From NCBI RefSeq assembly GCF_008923185.1, contig NZ_WBMT01000015.1:243733-307732 (forward strand): a stretch of 64,000 nucleotides of DNA, given 5' to 3'. Below are positions 41,212-49,452 of this stretch, piece after piece. The notes beneath the pieces were generated by a model. The model was not told the DNA's origin, did no database searches, and saw only the letters and a list, made by a program, of their open reading frames with translations. A program made the position numbers and the translations under genes. The stretch comes from Actinomadura rudentiformis (GTDB lineage: Bacteria; Actinomycetota; Actinomycetes; Streptosporangiales; Streptosporangiaceae). Position 1 is the first letter of the stretch. Every line of letters starts with the position of its first letter.

Positions 41212-41272
41212 TGTCTGGTGTATTGACAGTACTTGGAGGCTTGTCATAGAGTCACACATGTCAGCACAGCAA
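41212..41272 (+). promoter_or_regulatory. SAQQ-type early promoter, copy 5
   Basis: Dyad TGTCTGGTGTATTGACA (41212-41228) with -35 TTGACA (41223-41228). The -10 is weaker (CATAGA 41245-41250 or TAGAGT 41247-41252). The box TGTCAGCACAGCAA is at 41259-41272. ATG 41258 of the box is in frame with the gene that follows. Confidence 0.75.
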
Positions 41273-41668
41273 TCCGATTGGATTGAAATGAACCGTACCG
41301 CGCTGGTGCTCGCACCAACCGGGCTCCTACAAGAGCTTCCGTTCTCACCGCAGGACCAGACCAGCGACCAGGTAATTCATGAGATCAACGCGGCGATCGG
41401 CTGCACCGTGTCCGCAGTCGTGCGCCTCACCGACACCTTGGAAATGTGGCTGGATGAGGAAGGGATAAGGCGTCAGCCGGTGAACGTCTACGCCACTCTC
41501 CTCGCACGCCGATACGGCTTCGTTCACCAGGATTATCGGGGCGTAGCGCTGCTCGCGACCGTCGACCCGCACGGAGTACCGCTGGGCCTGGAGCCCAGCC
41601 AGACCGCCGCTCTGCGCTCGCAACTTCTGAGCCTGCCGGTTATCCCCCCGATCCACTCCCCGTCCTAA
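41258..41668 (+). CDS. DUF3846-like protein with MSAQQ start
   Basis: 136 residues if started at the ATG of the conserved box (MSAQQSDWIEMNRTALVLAP), or 126 from ATG 41288. No ribosome site is near either, so a leaderless start at 41258 is attractive. LEMWLDEEGIRRQPVNVYAT and LLARRYGFVHQDYRGVALLA match DUF3846, a family of small proteins in plasmids and phages of actinomycetes. Function unknown. Confidence 0.65.
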   Translation: MSAQQSDWIEMNRTALVLAPTGLLQELPFSPQDQTSDQVIHEINAAIGCTVSAVVRLTDTLEMWLDEEGIRRQPVNVYATLLARRYGFVHQDYRGVALLATVDPHGVPLGLEPSQTAALRSQLLSLPVIPPIHSPS

Positions 41669-41681
41669 GCCACCGAGGGCC

Positions 41682-41801
41682 ATGGACGCGACACCGCCCC
41701 CTCCTTCAGGCCCGCACTACACCTTCACCCACGGTGGCCCTGCCTTCGAGGCCAGGGCGATCCGCCGGGCTGCCCGAGCCCGAAACGAAAGGAAGCCATG
41801 A
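41682..41801 (+). CDS. Small hypothetical protein
   Basis: 39 residues from ATG 41682 (GAGGG upstream): MDATPPPPSGPHYTFTHGGP, then a basic helix ending ARNERKP. The TGA overlaps the ATG of the next gene (ATGA), which supports translation. No family recognised. Confidence 0.5.
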   Translation: MDATPPPPSGPHYTFTHGGPAFEARAIRRAARARNERKP

Positions 41802-42484
41802 GCACCCCCGGTGCGCACACCTTCTCCATCCCCGAGACCGTGCCTCGCTGGAAAGGGCGGCCTGTCCCCTGGATCGCCCAATGGACCGGAGAGACCTACC
41901 GGCCATCGCAGATGCCGCTCCAGATCGAGCCCGCCGCGAACGGCGGCGCCCGGCTGGCCTATCAAGACCCCAGCACCGAGGACTGGTGGTCGCCGCCCGG
42001 CGCTGACTGCCCGTCTGTCTTGTGGCGCCACACTCGGACCGACCGCACAGGGTCACCGGACTGGGCCGCGTTCAACAGCGAGCGGCAGCGCAAGGCCCTC
42101 ACCGACCATCTCTGCCAGGTATGCGGCCAATCCGCCGCCACAGACAACGGGACCTCCTGGCTCATGCACGCGCTGGAATGGTCCATGCTGATCCACCACC
42201 TAGGCGCCGACCGCATGGAGACCGCTAACCCGCCCACCTGCCAGAACTGCTGGCCAGTGGCCATAAAGCTCTGCCCAAGCCTGCGGTCACAAGGAGCCGT
42301 GGCCTTCACGGTGTCCAAGGCGCACCCCGTCGGAGTGGTGGGCGACGTCGTCCCCTCCAGGCTGGAACCGCCCGTGAGGTCCATCGTCCTGTTCGACGAA
42401 CCGCATATCGTGAAGACTCTGGCCCGGCTGCTCCTAGTTCGCCTTGATGAGTTCCAGATCCACGCCAAGATCACCGGCAGGTGA
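41798..42484 (+). CDS. Zinc-finger-like hypothetical protein
   Basis: 228 residues. The middle has LCQVCGQSAA and, about 50 residues on, TCQNCWPVAIKLCP, two CxxC pairs fit to bind zinc. The N-terminus has FSIPETVPRWKGRPVPWIAQ. Similar proteins occur in actinomycete integrative elements and phages, with no known role. It is the last gene of the 41212 promoter's operon. Confidence 0.6.
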   Translation: MSTPGAHTFSIPETVPRWKGRPVPWIAQWTGETYRPSQMPLQIEPAANGGARLAYQDPSTEDWWSPPGADCPSVLWRHTRTDRTGSPDWAAFNSERQRKALTDHLCQVCGQSAATDNGTSWLMHALEWSMLIHHLGADRMETANPPTCQNCWPVAIKLCPSLRSQGAVAFTVSKAHPVGVVGDVVPSRLEPPVRSIVLFDEPHIVKTLARLLLVRLDEFQIHAKITGR

Positions 42485-42577
42485 TCGCCTGTCAAGATCA
42501 AACTGGAGACCGCAGGAAAGAACGAACCGCCCGCGCGAGCTCCGATGGCTGCGGGGTTTCGCTACCATGGAGCCTTC

Positions 42578-42668
42578 GGGCTGGGAGCCCGGTTTGCTGT
42601 GCTGACACTCGGTGAACAATCCGGGTCCACGTGGTTCACGCCATGCGGTGCGGATGGGCTCCCAGCCC
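42578..42668. repeat. 91-bp inverted-repeat element holding an orphan promoter box
   Basis: GGGCTGGGAGCCC (42578-42590) and its exact complement (42656-42668) bound a segment with the eighth copy of TTGCTGTGCTGACA (42594-42607) and a nested pair GTGAAC (42612-42617)/GTTCAC (42634-42639). No -10 or -35 lies at the expected distances. It could be a folded RNA, a regulator binding site or a small mobile remnant. The remaining bases of 42485-42729 hold no gene. Confidence 0.6.
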
Positions 42669-42729
42669 TTTCACATGCCCGCCCCGCGGGTGAGTGGTCC
42701 GCACGCCGGTCAGCGCGCGCTCCGGCCGG

Positions 42730-43260
42730 CTACGACTTCGCGGGCTTGCGGCCGCCGCCCGCTCCGCGCCCCGGACGTTGCTTCTCCCACGTGAGCCACT
42801 CGTCCTTGCGGTCCGGACGCCAGCCCGGTACCGACGCCTGCTCGCTCAGACCCTTGATAACGACATTCGGGGCTGGGCACGGCATGTTCGTCTTGGCGTA
42901 TCGCAACCGCCACCTGGAAACCGTCCCACCAGGCACTCCGAACCATTCCCCCACATCTTGTGGGCCTGCATAGCTGACGGTTTCGGCCTCATAGTCGGCC
43001 GGTTCTGCCTTCTGCTTGGCCTTACGGCGCTCGTCCCATGCCAGCCAGGCCGCCTTGCGTTCCGAGCGCCATCCCGCCCACCGGTTGATCTGGATGTCGG
43101 GTTGCGGGCACGGGTTGTCGCTGTTGTCGACGGCGAACCGGATGCGCCACTGCGACACCGTGGCGGGCGACACCGAGAACCACTGAGCGATCTGGTCTGT
43201 ACCGATGTAGGTCGGTTCCTGCTGATCGGGCTTCTCGCTGTCGTGGTGAGGCGTTGACAT
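42730..43260 (-). CDS. Tandem-HTH DNA-binding protein
   Basis: 176 residues built from two similar halves. Half 1: IGTDQIAQWFSVSPATVSQW, then PQPDIQINRWAGWRSERKAA. Half 2: AGPQDVGEWFGVPGGTVSRW, then PAPNVVIKGLSEQASVPGWR. Each half is an HTH followed by a Trp-Arg-rich tail. A protein with two linked HTHs suits a site with two half-sites. It lies next to the orphan box element. A lysine-rich C-terminus follows. It could be a regulator or a replication/partition protein. Confidence 0.65.
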   Translation of the reverse strand: MSTPHHDSEKPDQQEPTYIGTDQIAQWFSVSPATVSQWRIRFAVDNSDNPCPQPDIQINRWAGWRSERKAAWLAWDERRKAKQKAEPADYEAETVSYAGPQDVGEWFGVPGGTVSRWRLRYAKTNMPCPAPNVVIKGLSEQASVPGWRPDRKDEWLTWEKQRPGRGAGGGRKPAKS

Positions 43261-43347
43261 CCCGTCCCCTGCGTGCAGACCAATGGCGGCGGATCGCGCT
43301 GGCCCAAACGCTACCGTTCGGCGGGTGACGGCGGTCGCGAGGTACGG

Positions 43348-46002
43348 TCAGTCCTCTGCGCGCTGGGGAGAGCGCCAATGCCAATGGGGGTCCAGTCGGC
43401 TGAGGTAGGCGAGCAGCTCAGGGGGCTGCCGGATGCCGTGGCGGTTGTCGCTGGCTAGCTGGCAGAGCCAGCGGTCCAGCTTGAGGTCGCCGACGGTGTA
43501 GTCGGGTGGCAGCCGCAGGTCCCCGTGGGTGGTATGAAACGCCTCCAGGGCGGTGAGTTCGGCGGCGTAGGGGCCCAGGATCGGGTCCCACCAGATCCCG
43601 AGGCGGTGCAGCGCTGCGGCTTGGGCTTTGGTCAGGGTGCCTGCGGCGTGGTCTTCTCGGCGTCGCTGTAGCCATCGGCCGAGGTCTTTGATCCGGCGGC
43701 CTTGGTGGTCCAGGCTCAGGTGGATGTGGCCGTGGGCCTGGTGGTGCTCGGTGAGGTCGGCCAGTCCGTCTCGCCAGTCGCGGCCGAACCCGTCCCATCG
43801 CATGCCCAGGGTGTCCAGTGCCTGGATCTGGCGGAGGGTGAGCTTTCCGGCTCGCCGGTCGCGTTGCTGCTGGGGTAGCCACGTGTCCAGGTCAACGCCG
43901 TCGATGGTGCGGGGGCTTGCGGTGCTGTAGAGGGAGCGGTGTTGGCGGTGGTAGGCCTGGGCTGCGGCATGGCCGCGGGCCCAGGCGCGGTCGCAGCTGC
44001 GGTCGGAGTTGGGCCCGACGACCCCGAGCGCCTCCAGGTCGGCTGCGTGGTCGGGCGGCAGGGTGCCTTTGTGGTAGCGCTCGATCTGCCGGTCGAGCCA
44101 CTGACGAAGCCTGATCTTGTTGCGGATGTAGTACGGCGGGACATCCAGGAGGGTGCCGTGGCAGGCGCGATATTCGGCGGCGACGGCGTGGGCTTTGCGC
44201 CATCTGTGGTTGGGGACATGCCAGATCATCCCGAGCGTGTCCAGCAGTGCCGTCTGGTAAGGCGTGAGGTAGCCACCTCGCCAGTCTCGGCGCTGGTCAC
44301 GTATCCAGCGGCCGACGGGAAAGCCGTGCTGGCAGACGACGTCGAAGTCGGCGTCCAGATCGCCATACCGGGAGTAGTACTCCGCCGCATGGGCGTACTC
44401 CTCCCGCCACGGCCCGGACGCGGGGTCGCGGGGGGTGGCGGTGTCGGTGGTCCACTGTTGGGTGGTGGAGCGGATGGTGCCCAGCAGAACGGCTCGGGCC
44501 AGGTCATCGGGAAACGGGACTCGGCCGCTCACACTGAGCCAGTCGGGCATCTGCAGCGCCCCCGATCCATCGGCGGCGTCCACAGCGGCACCAACAGCCC
44601 TCAGGCGGGGAACCAGCCGCTGATCATGGGCCCGCAACGCGCGCAGCACCCGCCACAGCGGCGAGAACGCCGATCCCTCCAAGACGGACTGCGGGCCGGC
44701 GCCCGGATCCACGCCGTCCATCAGGATCGGCACGATGATCTTTGCGACCTTGCCTTTGCGGCCGCCGGTCCGCAAGGCCCGGCCGACGATCTGCACGATA
44801 TCGATCTCGCTGGCGCGTGAGTCGATCATGCCGATCGCGTCGACGGCGGGCGCGTCCACGCCTTCGGCCAGCACGCGCGAGTTCGCGACCACCAGCAGCT
44901 CGCCGTTCCCGTTGTCGGCGGCGCGCAGATTGTCCAGGATGCGCTGGCGCACCGGGCGCTTTTGCCCGCCGTGGATATGGTGCGCGGTCACCGCGGCGGG
45001 CCGGTCGCCCTCGGCCAGCAGCTCCGATACCTGGGGTAGCGCGATCGCCCAGGCGCGGGCCGAGGCCACCCGATGATGGAAGGTGATCATTTTCCGGACG
45101 TCGTGCTCGGCCGCGGCGCGCAGCACCGCGACCTGCAACGCCAGGACGTCCAGGGCGATCGCGGTCCGCCCGACCGTGACGTGCTCGCCGGTGGCTAGCA
45201 GCTCCGGGTCCAGCCGGGCCGGGGAGACCAGGGCCAGCACGATCTCCCACTCGGCCAGCAGCCCACGTTCGATCGCCTCCCCGGTCGACAACTCGAACAC
45301 GGTGGGGCCGTAGATGGACTCATCGTCCATCGAGACCGCGGTTTGGCCGCCGTCGGTGTAGATCCGCGGGGTCGCCGTCATGTACAGGCGTCGGAGGGCG
45401 GGGATCTGTGCGTCGTGGTGGACCAGGCTCCATGCGCGACCGGCCGCCCCGGCCGTGCGGTGCGCCTCATCGACCACCACCAGGCCCCAGCGGCCAAGCC
45501 CGTGGTCACGGTGTGCCGCAGCGACCACCGGCAGGCTCTGGTAAGTGCACACCACCGTCACCCGCCCGCCACCGGCGGCCGCGACAGCGGCGGCGAGCTG
45601 CTGCGGCCGGGTGGTCACCGTCCCGGCGGGAACACCGCTGTCGCCATGCAGCACCTCGCCGTCGGAGCACACCGCCACCAAACGACCGGCGCCACCGACC
45701 GACACAAAATCTCGGATCATCTGGGCGGCCAGCTCCAGCGTGGGCACCATCACCAACACCGAACCGGCCATGACCAGCCGCCGAGCCGTCAGCGCGGCGA
45801 TCCGCGACTTGCCACTCCCGCACGCCGACACGTTCGTCGCCCGGCCCCCGGCAGCGAGCTCACGGCAGTTCGCCTCGACCGCGACCGGCTGATGCCGCCA
45901 CAGGTCCTCCTCGACCACACACGTGGCCGACTGCGCGGCGACCTGCCCTGGCCTAGCTGGCCGCGGCTGGCGGGGGGCGGTTGAAGCGGTCGCGCCGGTC
46001 AT
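43348..46002 (-). CDS. DEAD/DEAH helicase with five helicase-associated repeats
   Basis: 884 residues from ATG 46002, in an ATGA overlap with the gene upstream. Superfamily 2 motifs are present: Walker A ACGSGKS (60-66), DEAH (178-181), TATP (209-212) and QIVGRALR (404-411). From about 540 to the end there are five repeats of the helicase-associated domain (for example WREEYAHAAEYYSRYGDLDA, WRDGLADLTEHHQAHGHIHL), each about 65 residues and ending LDTLGM-x-W or similar. Such proteins are numerous in actinomycetes and have no settled role; nucleic-acid remodelling is expected. Last gene of a four-gene coupled operon. Confidence 0.88.
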   Translation of the reverse strand: MTGATASTAPRQPRPARPGQVAAQSATCVVEEDLWRHQPVAVEANCRELAAGGRATNVSACGSGKSRIAALTARRLVMAGSVLVMVPTLELAAQMIRDFVSVGGAGRLVAVCSDGEVLHGDSGVPAGTVTTRPQQLAAAVAAAGGGRVTVVCTYQSLPVVAAAHRDHGLGRWGLVVVDEAHRTAGAAGRAWSLVHHDAQIPALRRLYMTATPRIYTDGGQTAVSMDDESIYGPTVFELSTGEAIERGLLAEWEIVLALVSPARLDPELLATGEHVTVGRTAIALDVLALQVAVLRAAAEHDVRKMITFHHRVASARAWAIALPQVSELLAEGDRPAAVTAHHIHGGQKRPVRQRILDNLRAADNGNGELLVVANSRVLAEGVDAPAVDAIGMIDSRASEIDIVQIVGRALRTGGRKGKVAKIIVPILMDGVDPGAGPQSVLEGSAFSPLWRVLRALRAHDQRLVPRLRAVGAAVDAADGSGALQMPDWLSVSGRVPFPDDLARAVLLGTIRSTTQQWTTDTATPRDPASGPWREEYAHAAEYYSRYGDLDADFDVVCQHGFPVGRWIRDQRRDWRGGYLTPYQTALLDTLGMIWHVPNHRWRKAHAVAAEYRACHGTLLDVPPYYIRNKIRLRQWLDRQIERYHKGTLPPDHAADLEALGVVGPNSDRSCDRAWARGHAAAQAYHRQHRSLYSTASPRTIDGVDLDTWLPQQQRDRRAGKLTLRQIQALDTLGMRWDGFGRDWRDGLADLTEHHQAHGHIHLSLDHQGRRIKDLGRWLQRRREDHAAGTLTKAQAAALHRLGIWWDPILGPYAAELTALEAFHTTHGDLRLPPDYTVGDLKLDRWLCQLASDNRHGIRQPPELLAYLSRLDPHWHWRSPQRAED

Positions 46003-46379
46003 GAGCCGATTCCTGTGGGGCCTAGGGCAGCTGCGCGCCGCCGGAGAGTGCGTGCGAGATCTGCGGCCAGGAGGTCGAGTTCGGTGAGCGGCCGCACGTA
46101 TTGGAAGTAGCGGCGCTGTTTGAGCAGTCGGTCCCGATACCACGACAGGGCGCTATCGCCGTGCCGGGGCCACACGTGCATCCGCAGGCCGATTAGGTCT
46201 TCGCCGAGCATGAACTGAGCGCCGACCGACACCTCAGGCGGGCCTTGTCGGCTGCGGGAAATCGTGGCTGTGACGCCTTGGTGGGCGATCAGCCGGACCA
46301 TCAGCCGCTGCCCGTATTCATAGGCGACTTCCTCCTGAGCGAGGGAAAGATGGAACGGGTGAGTGGGTGCGCCGGTCAT
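45999..46379 (-). CDS. Hypothetical 126-aa protein coupled to helicase
   Basis: 126 residues. Its ATG overlaps the methyltransferase stop and its stop overlaps the helicase ATG, so it is translated with both. It is alpha-beta in look (YEYGQRLMVRLIAHQGVTAT; LRMHVWPRHGDSALSWYRDR) and ends in a basic helix (LARTLRRRAAAL). No family recognised. The tight coupling suggests that it works with the helicase. Confidence 0.65.
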   Translation of the reverse strand: MTGAPTHPFHLSLAQEEVAYEYGQRLMVRLIAHQGVTATISRSRQGPPEVSVGAQFMLGEDLIGLRMHVWPRHGDSALSWYRDRLLKQRRYFQYVRPLTELDLLAADLARTLRRRAAALGPTGIGS

Positions 46380-47206
46380 GGCCGGATCTTGCGTGCGACG
46401 CCGCAGAGCTGCGACACCTCGGGATCACCGAACGGGTTCGGGTCCGGGCGCCAGCGCGAGCAGGTGACGACGCCGGGCTCCAGCAGTTCCAGGCCCTCGC
46501 AGTCGAAGTAGTGTGCGAGCTCTGCAGCGGGGCGGGCAACGATCGAGGGGCCCCCCAGCTCCTTCAACTCGCCCATCGCCTCGTGCACGAGCTCGCCGTG
46601 CAACTCGTCGGTGACGCAGGCGATGGCCACCATGCTGCCCTCAGCCAGGCGGGCCACCAGGGTGTCGATGATCGCGCGGGCCTCGTCGCCGTCGATCACA
46701 TGATCGAGGATGCCCAGCAGCAGGAGGGCGATCGGCTTGGTGAAGTCGAGGGTGCCGCTGGCGGCATCCAGGATGCGGCTGGGGATGCGTAGGTCGGCGT
46801 GCACATAGTCGCAGGCGCCTTGCCGGGTGGAGGTGAGCAGAGCACGGGCGTGGACCATCACCAGCGGGTCATCGTCGACATAGACGATGCGGGCGTCGGG
46901 GCGGACACGCTGGACGACCTCGTGGGTGTTGTCCACGGTCGGCAACCCGACACCGATGTCCAGGAACTGCCCGATCCCCGCCTCACTCGCCATGAAATTG
47001 ACGGCGCGGTGCATGAACGTCCGGCTGTGCCGGGCCGCGTCGACGATGCCCGGGAAAATCTCGACGATCTTGTCGCCGACTTCGCGGTCGACGGGATAGT
47101 TGTCCTTGCCGCCCAGCCAGTAGTTCCACAGCCGCGCCGAATGCGGTCGAGTGGTGTCGATCTGAGAGCCGACGGGCCCTGTCGTGCTAACCGTGGCGCT
47201 GCTCAT
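46376..47206 (-). CDS. SAM-dependent methyltransferase, DUF574 type (second)
   Basis: 276 residues from ATG 47206 (ATGA overlap with the first methyltransferase). TTRPHSARLWNYWLGGKDNY and PVDREVGDKIVE at the start, FLDIGVGLPTVDNTHEVVQR with the SAM-binding loop, and RIVYVDDDPLVMVHARALL identify the S-adenosyl methyltransferase family once called DUF574. It ends SQLCGVARKIRP. The substrates of this actinomycete family are unknown. It often sits next to DUF5753 regulators, as here. Confidence 0.85.
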   Translation of the reverse strand: MSSATVSTTGPVGSQIDTTRPHSARLWNYWLGGKDNYPVDREVGDKIVEIFPGIVDAARHSRTFMHRAVNFMASEAGIGQFLDIGVGLPTVDNTHEVVQRVRPDARIVYVDDDPLVMVHARALLTSTRQGACDYVHADLRIPSRILDAASGTLDFTKPIALLLLGILDHVIDGDEARAIIDTLVARLAEGSMVAIACVTDELHGELVHEAMGELKELGGPSIVARPAAELAHYFDCEGLELLEPGVVTCSRWRPDPNPFGDPEVSQLCGVARKIRP

Positions 47207-48087
47207 GCGGCCGCCTTGGAAGAGAACGCGACCGTGCCAATGCACCGCACCGAGGTGACGGGATCCGGCTTGTCCCGCTGCTCGGCAACCTCCCCGGGCG
47301 GCGCCCACCTCTCCACGTCCACCAGCGGCATCCCCGGCGTCCAGCCCGCATCATTCAGCAAGGCGTCGATCTGCTCTTCGCTGCGAAAGGTGATCTGGCT
47401 GCGCGCCTTGTCGTAGCCGCGCTCCATGCCGGCCACAGTGTCGGCGTCGATCTGTGTGGAGCAGGCGTGCGAGAACACCAGCGCTGAGTCGGCCGGGAGT
47501 CGCTCGTGCAGCCTGATCAGGACTCGCGCGGGGTCCTCGTCGTCGCCCACGAAATGCAGCACCGCAGCCAGCACCGCCACCGTCGGCTGGCCTAGGTTGA
47601 CGCGCTTGCCGAGCTTGGCGAGATCGGGATGGTCGAGCATGGCGTCTATGTCGCGGACGTCGCCGGACAGGACCTCGGTGTAGCCGCGGGCCCGGCCGTG
47701 CGTCACCACGATCGGGTCGTAGTCGAACCCGACGAGCGTGGCCTCCCGGTTGGCCTCATGGACGGCCTCATAGAGGTTCGGGATCGGCAGATCGTCCACC
47801 AGCCCGACCCCGATGTCCAAGACCAGGCTGCTGGCGATCTTCGTGACCGCCCAGGCGGCTGCACGTCCGGCGAACTGCAGATTCGCGCGCGCCACCCTTG
47901 TGATGTTGTCGCCGCCTGCGGCAGCCATGACCTGATGGGCTGCGGTTCGGTCGATCTCGTAGTGGTCGCCACCGCCCAGGTAGTAGTTGTACATCCGTGC
48001 CGGGCTGGCTTGGGTGAATGAAGCCACTGCACTTGTGAGCGCCGTCAGGGACGGGAGATCGTCGGGTTCATCGTGCCGGGGGGACAT
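47203..48087 (-). CDS. SAM-dependent methyltransferase, DUF574 type (first)
   Basis: 294 residues. ASPARMYNYYLGGGDHYEID, SLVLDIGVGLVDDLPIPNLY and LVGFDYDPIVVTHGRARGYT are the family motifs. It differs from the next gene's product in most positions (YYLGGGDH against YWLGGKDN), so the two are not a recent duplication. Two different members translated in one unit suggest a heterodimer or two steps on one substrate. Promoter not identified. Confidence 0.85.
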   Translation of the reverse strand: MSPRHDEPDDLPSLTALTSAVASFTQASPARMYNYYLGGGDHYEIDRTAAHQVMAAAGGDNITRVARANLQFAGRAAAWAVTKIASSLVLDIGVGLVDDLPIPNLYEAVHEANREATLVGFDYDPIVVTHGRARGYTEVLSGDVRDIDAMLDHPDLAKLGKRVNLGQPTVAVLAAVLHFVGDDEDPARVLIRLHERLPADSALVFSHACSTQIDADTVAGMERGYDKARSQITFRSEEQIDALLNDAGWTPGMPLVDVERWAPPGEVAEQRDKPDPVTSVRCIGTVAFSSKAAA

Positions 48088-48166
48088 AGGCGGCCTTCCG
48101 GATACGGGGTGAGCGCGGGAATGGGCAACACACGGCGGCGCGGGATGTCGGGAGGGCGCTGCGCTG

Positions 48167-48499
48167 CTAGGGGGAGTGGTCCAGATAGGGACGCACTAGC
48201 AGTTCCCGCTCTTTGCGCTCGCGCTCAGCGGCGATCCCGATATTGGCGGCGTGAATGCGCTGTTCCAGGCGGTAGAGGTCAGATTCTGTGATCTCGTAGC
48301 CGCCATCGCGGCAAGCGATCCAGCCGCCCGGGCACGGGAAGACGCGCCAGTCAAGGTGCCGGTCCCTCAGTCCCTGCAGCACGCCGTGATTCCAGTCGGC
48401 GGGACTGATGTGGGTGGGACGAAACGCCGTCTGCTGCGGGACGGCTGAGAACGCCTGAGACAGCGCGTAGCGCGTGACCTGTTCCGTCAGAGTGGTCAT
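48167..48499 (-). CDS. Hypothetical protein of the regulatory cassette
   Basis: 110 residues from ATG 48499 (MTTLTEQVTRYALSQAFSAV). The middle has DWRVFPCPGGWIACRDGGYE, and the C-terminus is helical (LYRLEQRIHAANIGIAAERE). It lies between the DUF5753 regulator and the methyltransferases. No family recognised. Confidence 0.55.
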   Translation of the reverse strand: MTTLTEQVTRYALSQAFSAVPQQTAFRPTHISPADWNHGVLQGLRDRHLDWRVFPCPGGWIACRDGGYEITESDLYRLEQRIHAANIGIAAERERKERELLVRPYLDHSP

Positions 48500-48577
48500 C
48501 GACTGGTCCTCTGGAGTGCGCAACTACCTTGTTGGGATTTGTTACGCCCCACAGTGACTGGCCGAGTTCGTTAGTCG

Positions 48578-49441
48578 CTAGGAAGTTTCATCATGTTGCA
48601 GACGATGCCTCGCGGCTTCGATTTGCGCTCTGGCTTGTTCTCCGTAGACGGCCAGGTCGCTTAGGAGCCTGAAGATCCGTGTGTAGAACTCGATCTCGTC
48701 CGGTCGTTTGGATGACAAGACTGCTGTCCAGGTCTCGCTCCGCACGAGGCTTTGGTCAAACAGGTAGAAACCCGGGCCTGGCCAGATCGATCGGCTGGCT
48801 AGCGGGGGGATGATGCCGAAGCTGACGTGCGGCATCCCGATGATTTCCAGAAGGAAAAGCAGCTGTTCGTCCATCACCTCGCGGCCGCCGAAGCCGTTGT
48901 CGAGCGCAGCGGCCTCGATGAGGAAGGAGTAGGTATTCCTCCCGCTCGGGAACGTGAGGAGCTTCTTGCGCTCCTCCCTTGCGTCGGCTGCTGACTCTGC
49001 CTCATCCTCGGGTCGTTCTAGGACGCGAGTGACTGCAGTGAACACGGCGGTGTTGTAGCCGCGGGTTCGTGTGATGCCAGGGAGCACGAGCGGCTCGTAG
49101 ACGCACAGGCGTTTAGTCTGTTCATACAGCGCATGGCCGCGTCGTTGGATATGGGGCAGGCCAGCTCGAAGCTCACGGCGATGCTCCAGCCACATCTGCT
49201 CCACCTCGCGGTGGGCGGCGATGAGTTCGGGAATCTGGAGAGCGACGCCGCAGGAGATGGCCCACTCCCGGATATCGTCTTCGGAAGGGTTCTGCCGACC
49301 GTTCTCGATCCGGGAGATCTTGGTGAAATGCATCCCGGTTGCCGCTGCGAGTTCCCGTGCGGTCAGGCGCGCGTCCTTGCGGAGATCGCGGAGCCGGACG
49401 CCGAAGGCTCTTCGGGCTGCGTCGGCCGCAGACTCAGACAT
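48578..49441 (-). CDS. XRE-family regulator with DUF5753 domain
   Basis: 287 residues from ATG 49441. Residues 10-65 are an XRE helix-turn-helix (RLRDLRKDARLTARELAAAT; FTKISRIENGRQNPSEDDIR). Residues 90-280 are the DUF5753 domain (QTKRLCVYEPLVLPGITRTR; SFLIEAAALDNGFGGREVMD; SRSIWPGPGFYLFD). Such proteins control development or neighbouring small genes in actinomycetes (WhiJ class). It starts 11 bases after the DUF6879 gene stops and is probably in the same operon. Confidence 0.88.
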   Translation of the reverse strand: MSESAADAARRAFGVRLRDLRKDARLTARELAAATGMHFTKISRIENGRQNPSEDDIREWAISCGVALQIPELIAAHREVEQMWLEHRRELRAGLPHIQRRGHALYEQTKRLCVYEPLVLPGITRTRGYNTAVFTAVTRVLERPEDEAESAADAREERKKLLTFPSGRNTYSFLIEAAALDNGFGGREVMDEQLLFLLEIIGMPHVSFGIIPPLASRSIWPGPGFYLFDQSLVRSETWTAVLSSKRPDEIEFYTRIFRLLSDLAVYGEQARAQIEAARHRLQHDETS

Positions 49442-49452
49442 GCGCTGGTCCG

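Noticed and set aside
42434..42619. A short minus-strand frame over the orphan box.
   Set aside because: It has no ribosome site, lies against the 3' end of the plus-strand gene at 41798 and has no family features.
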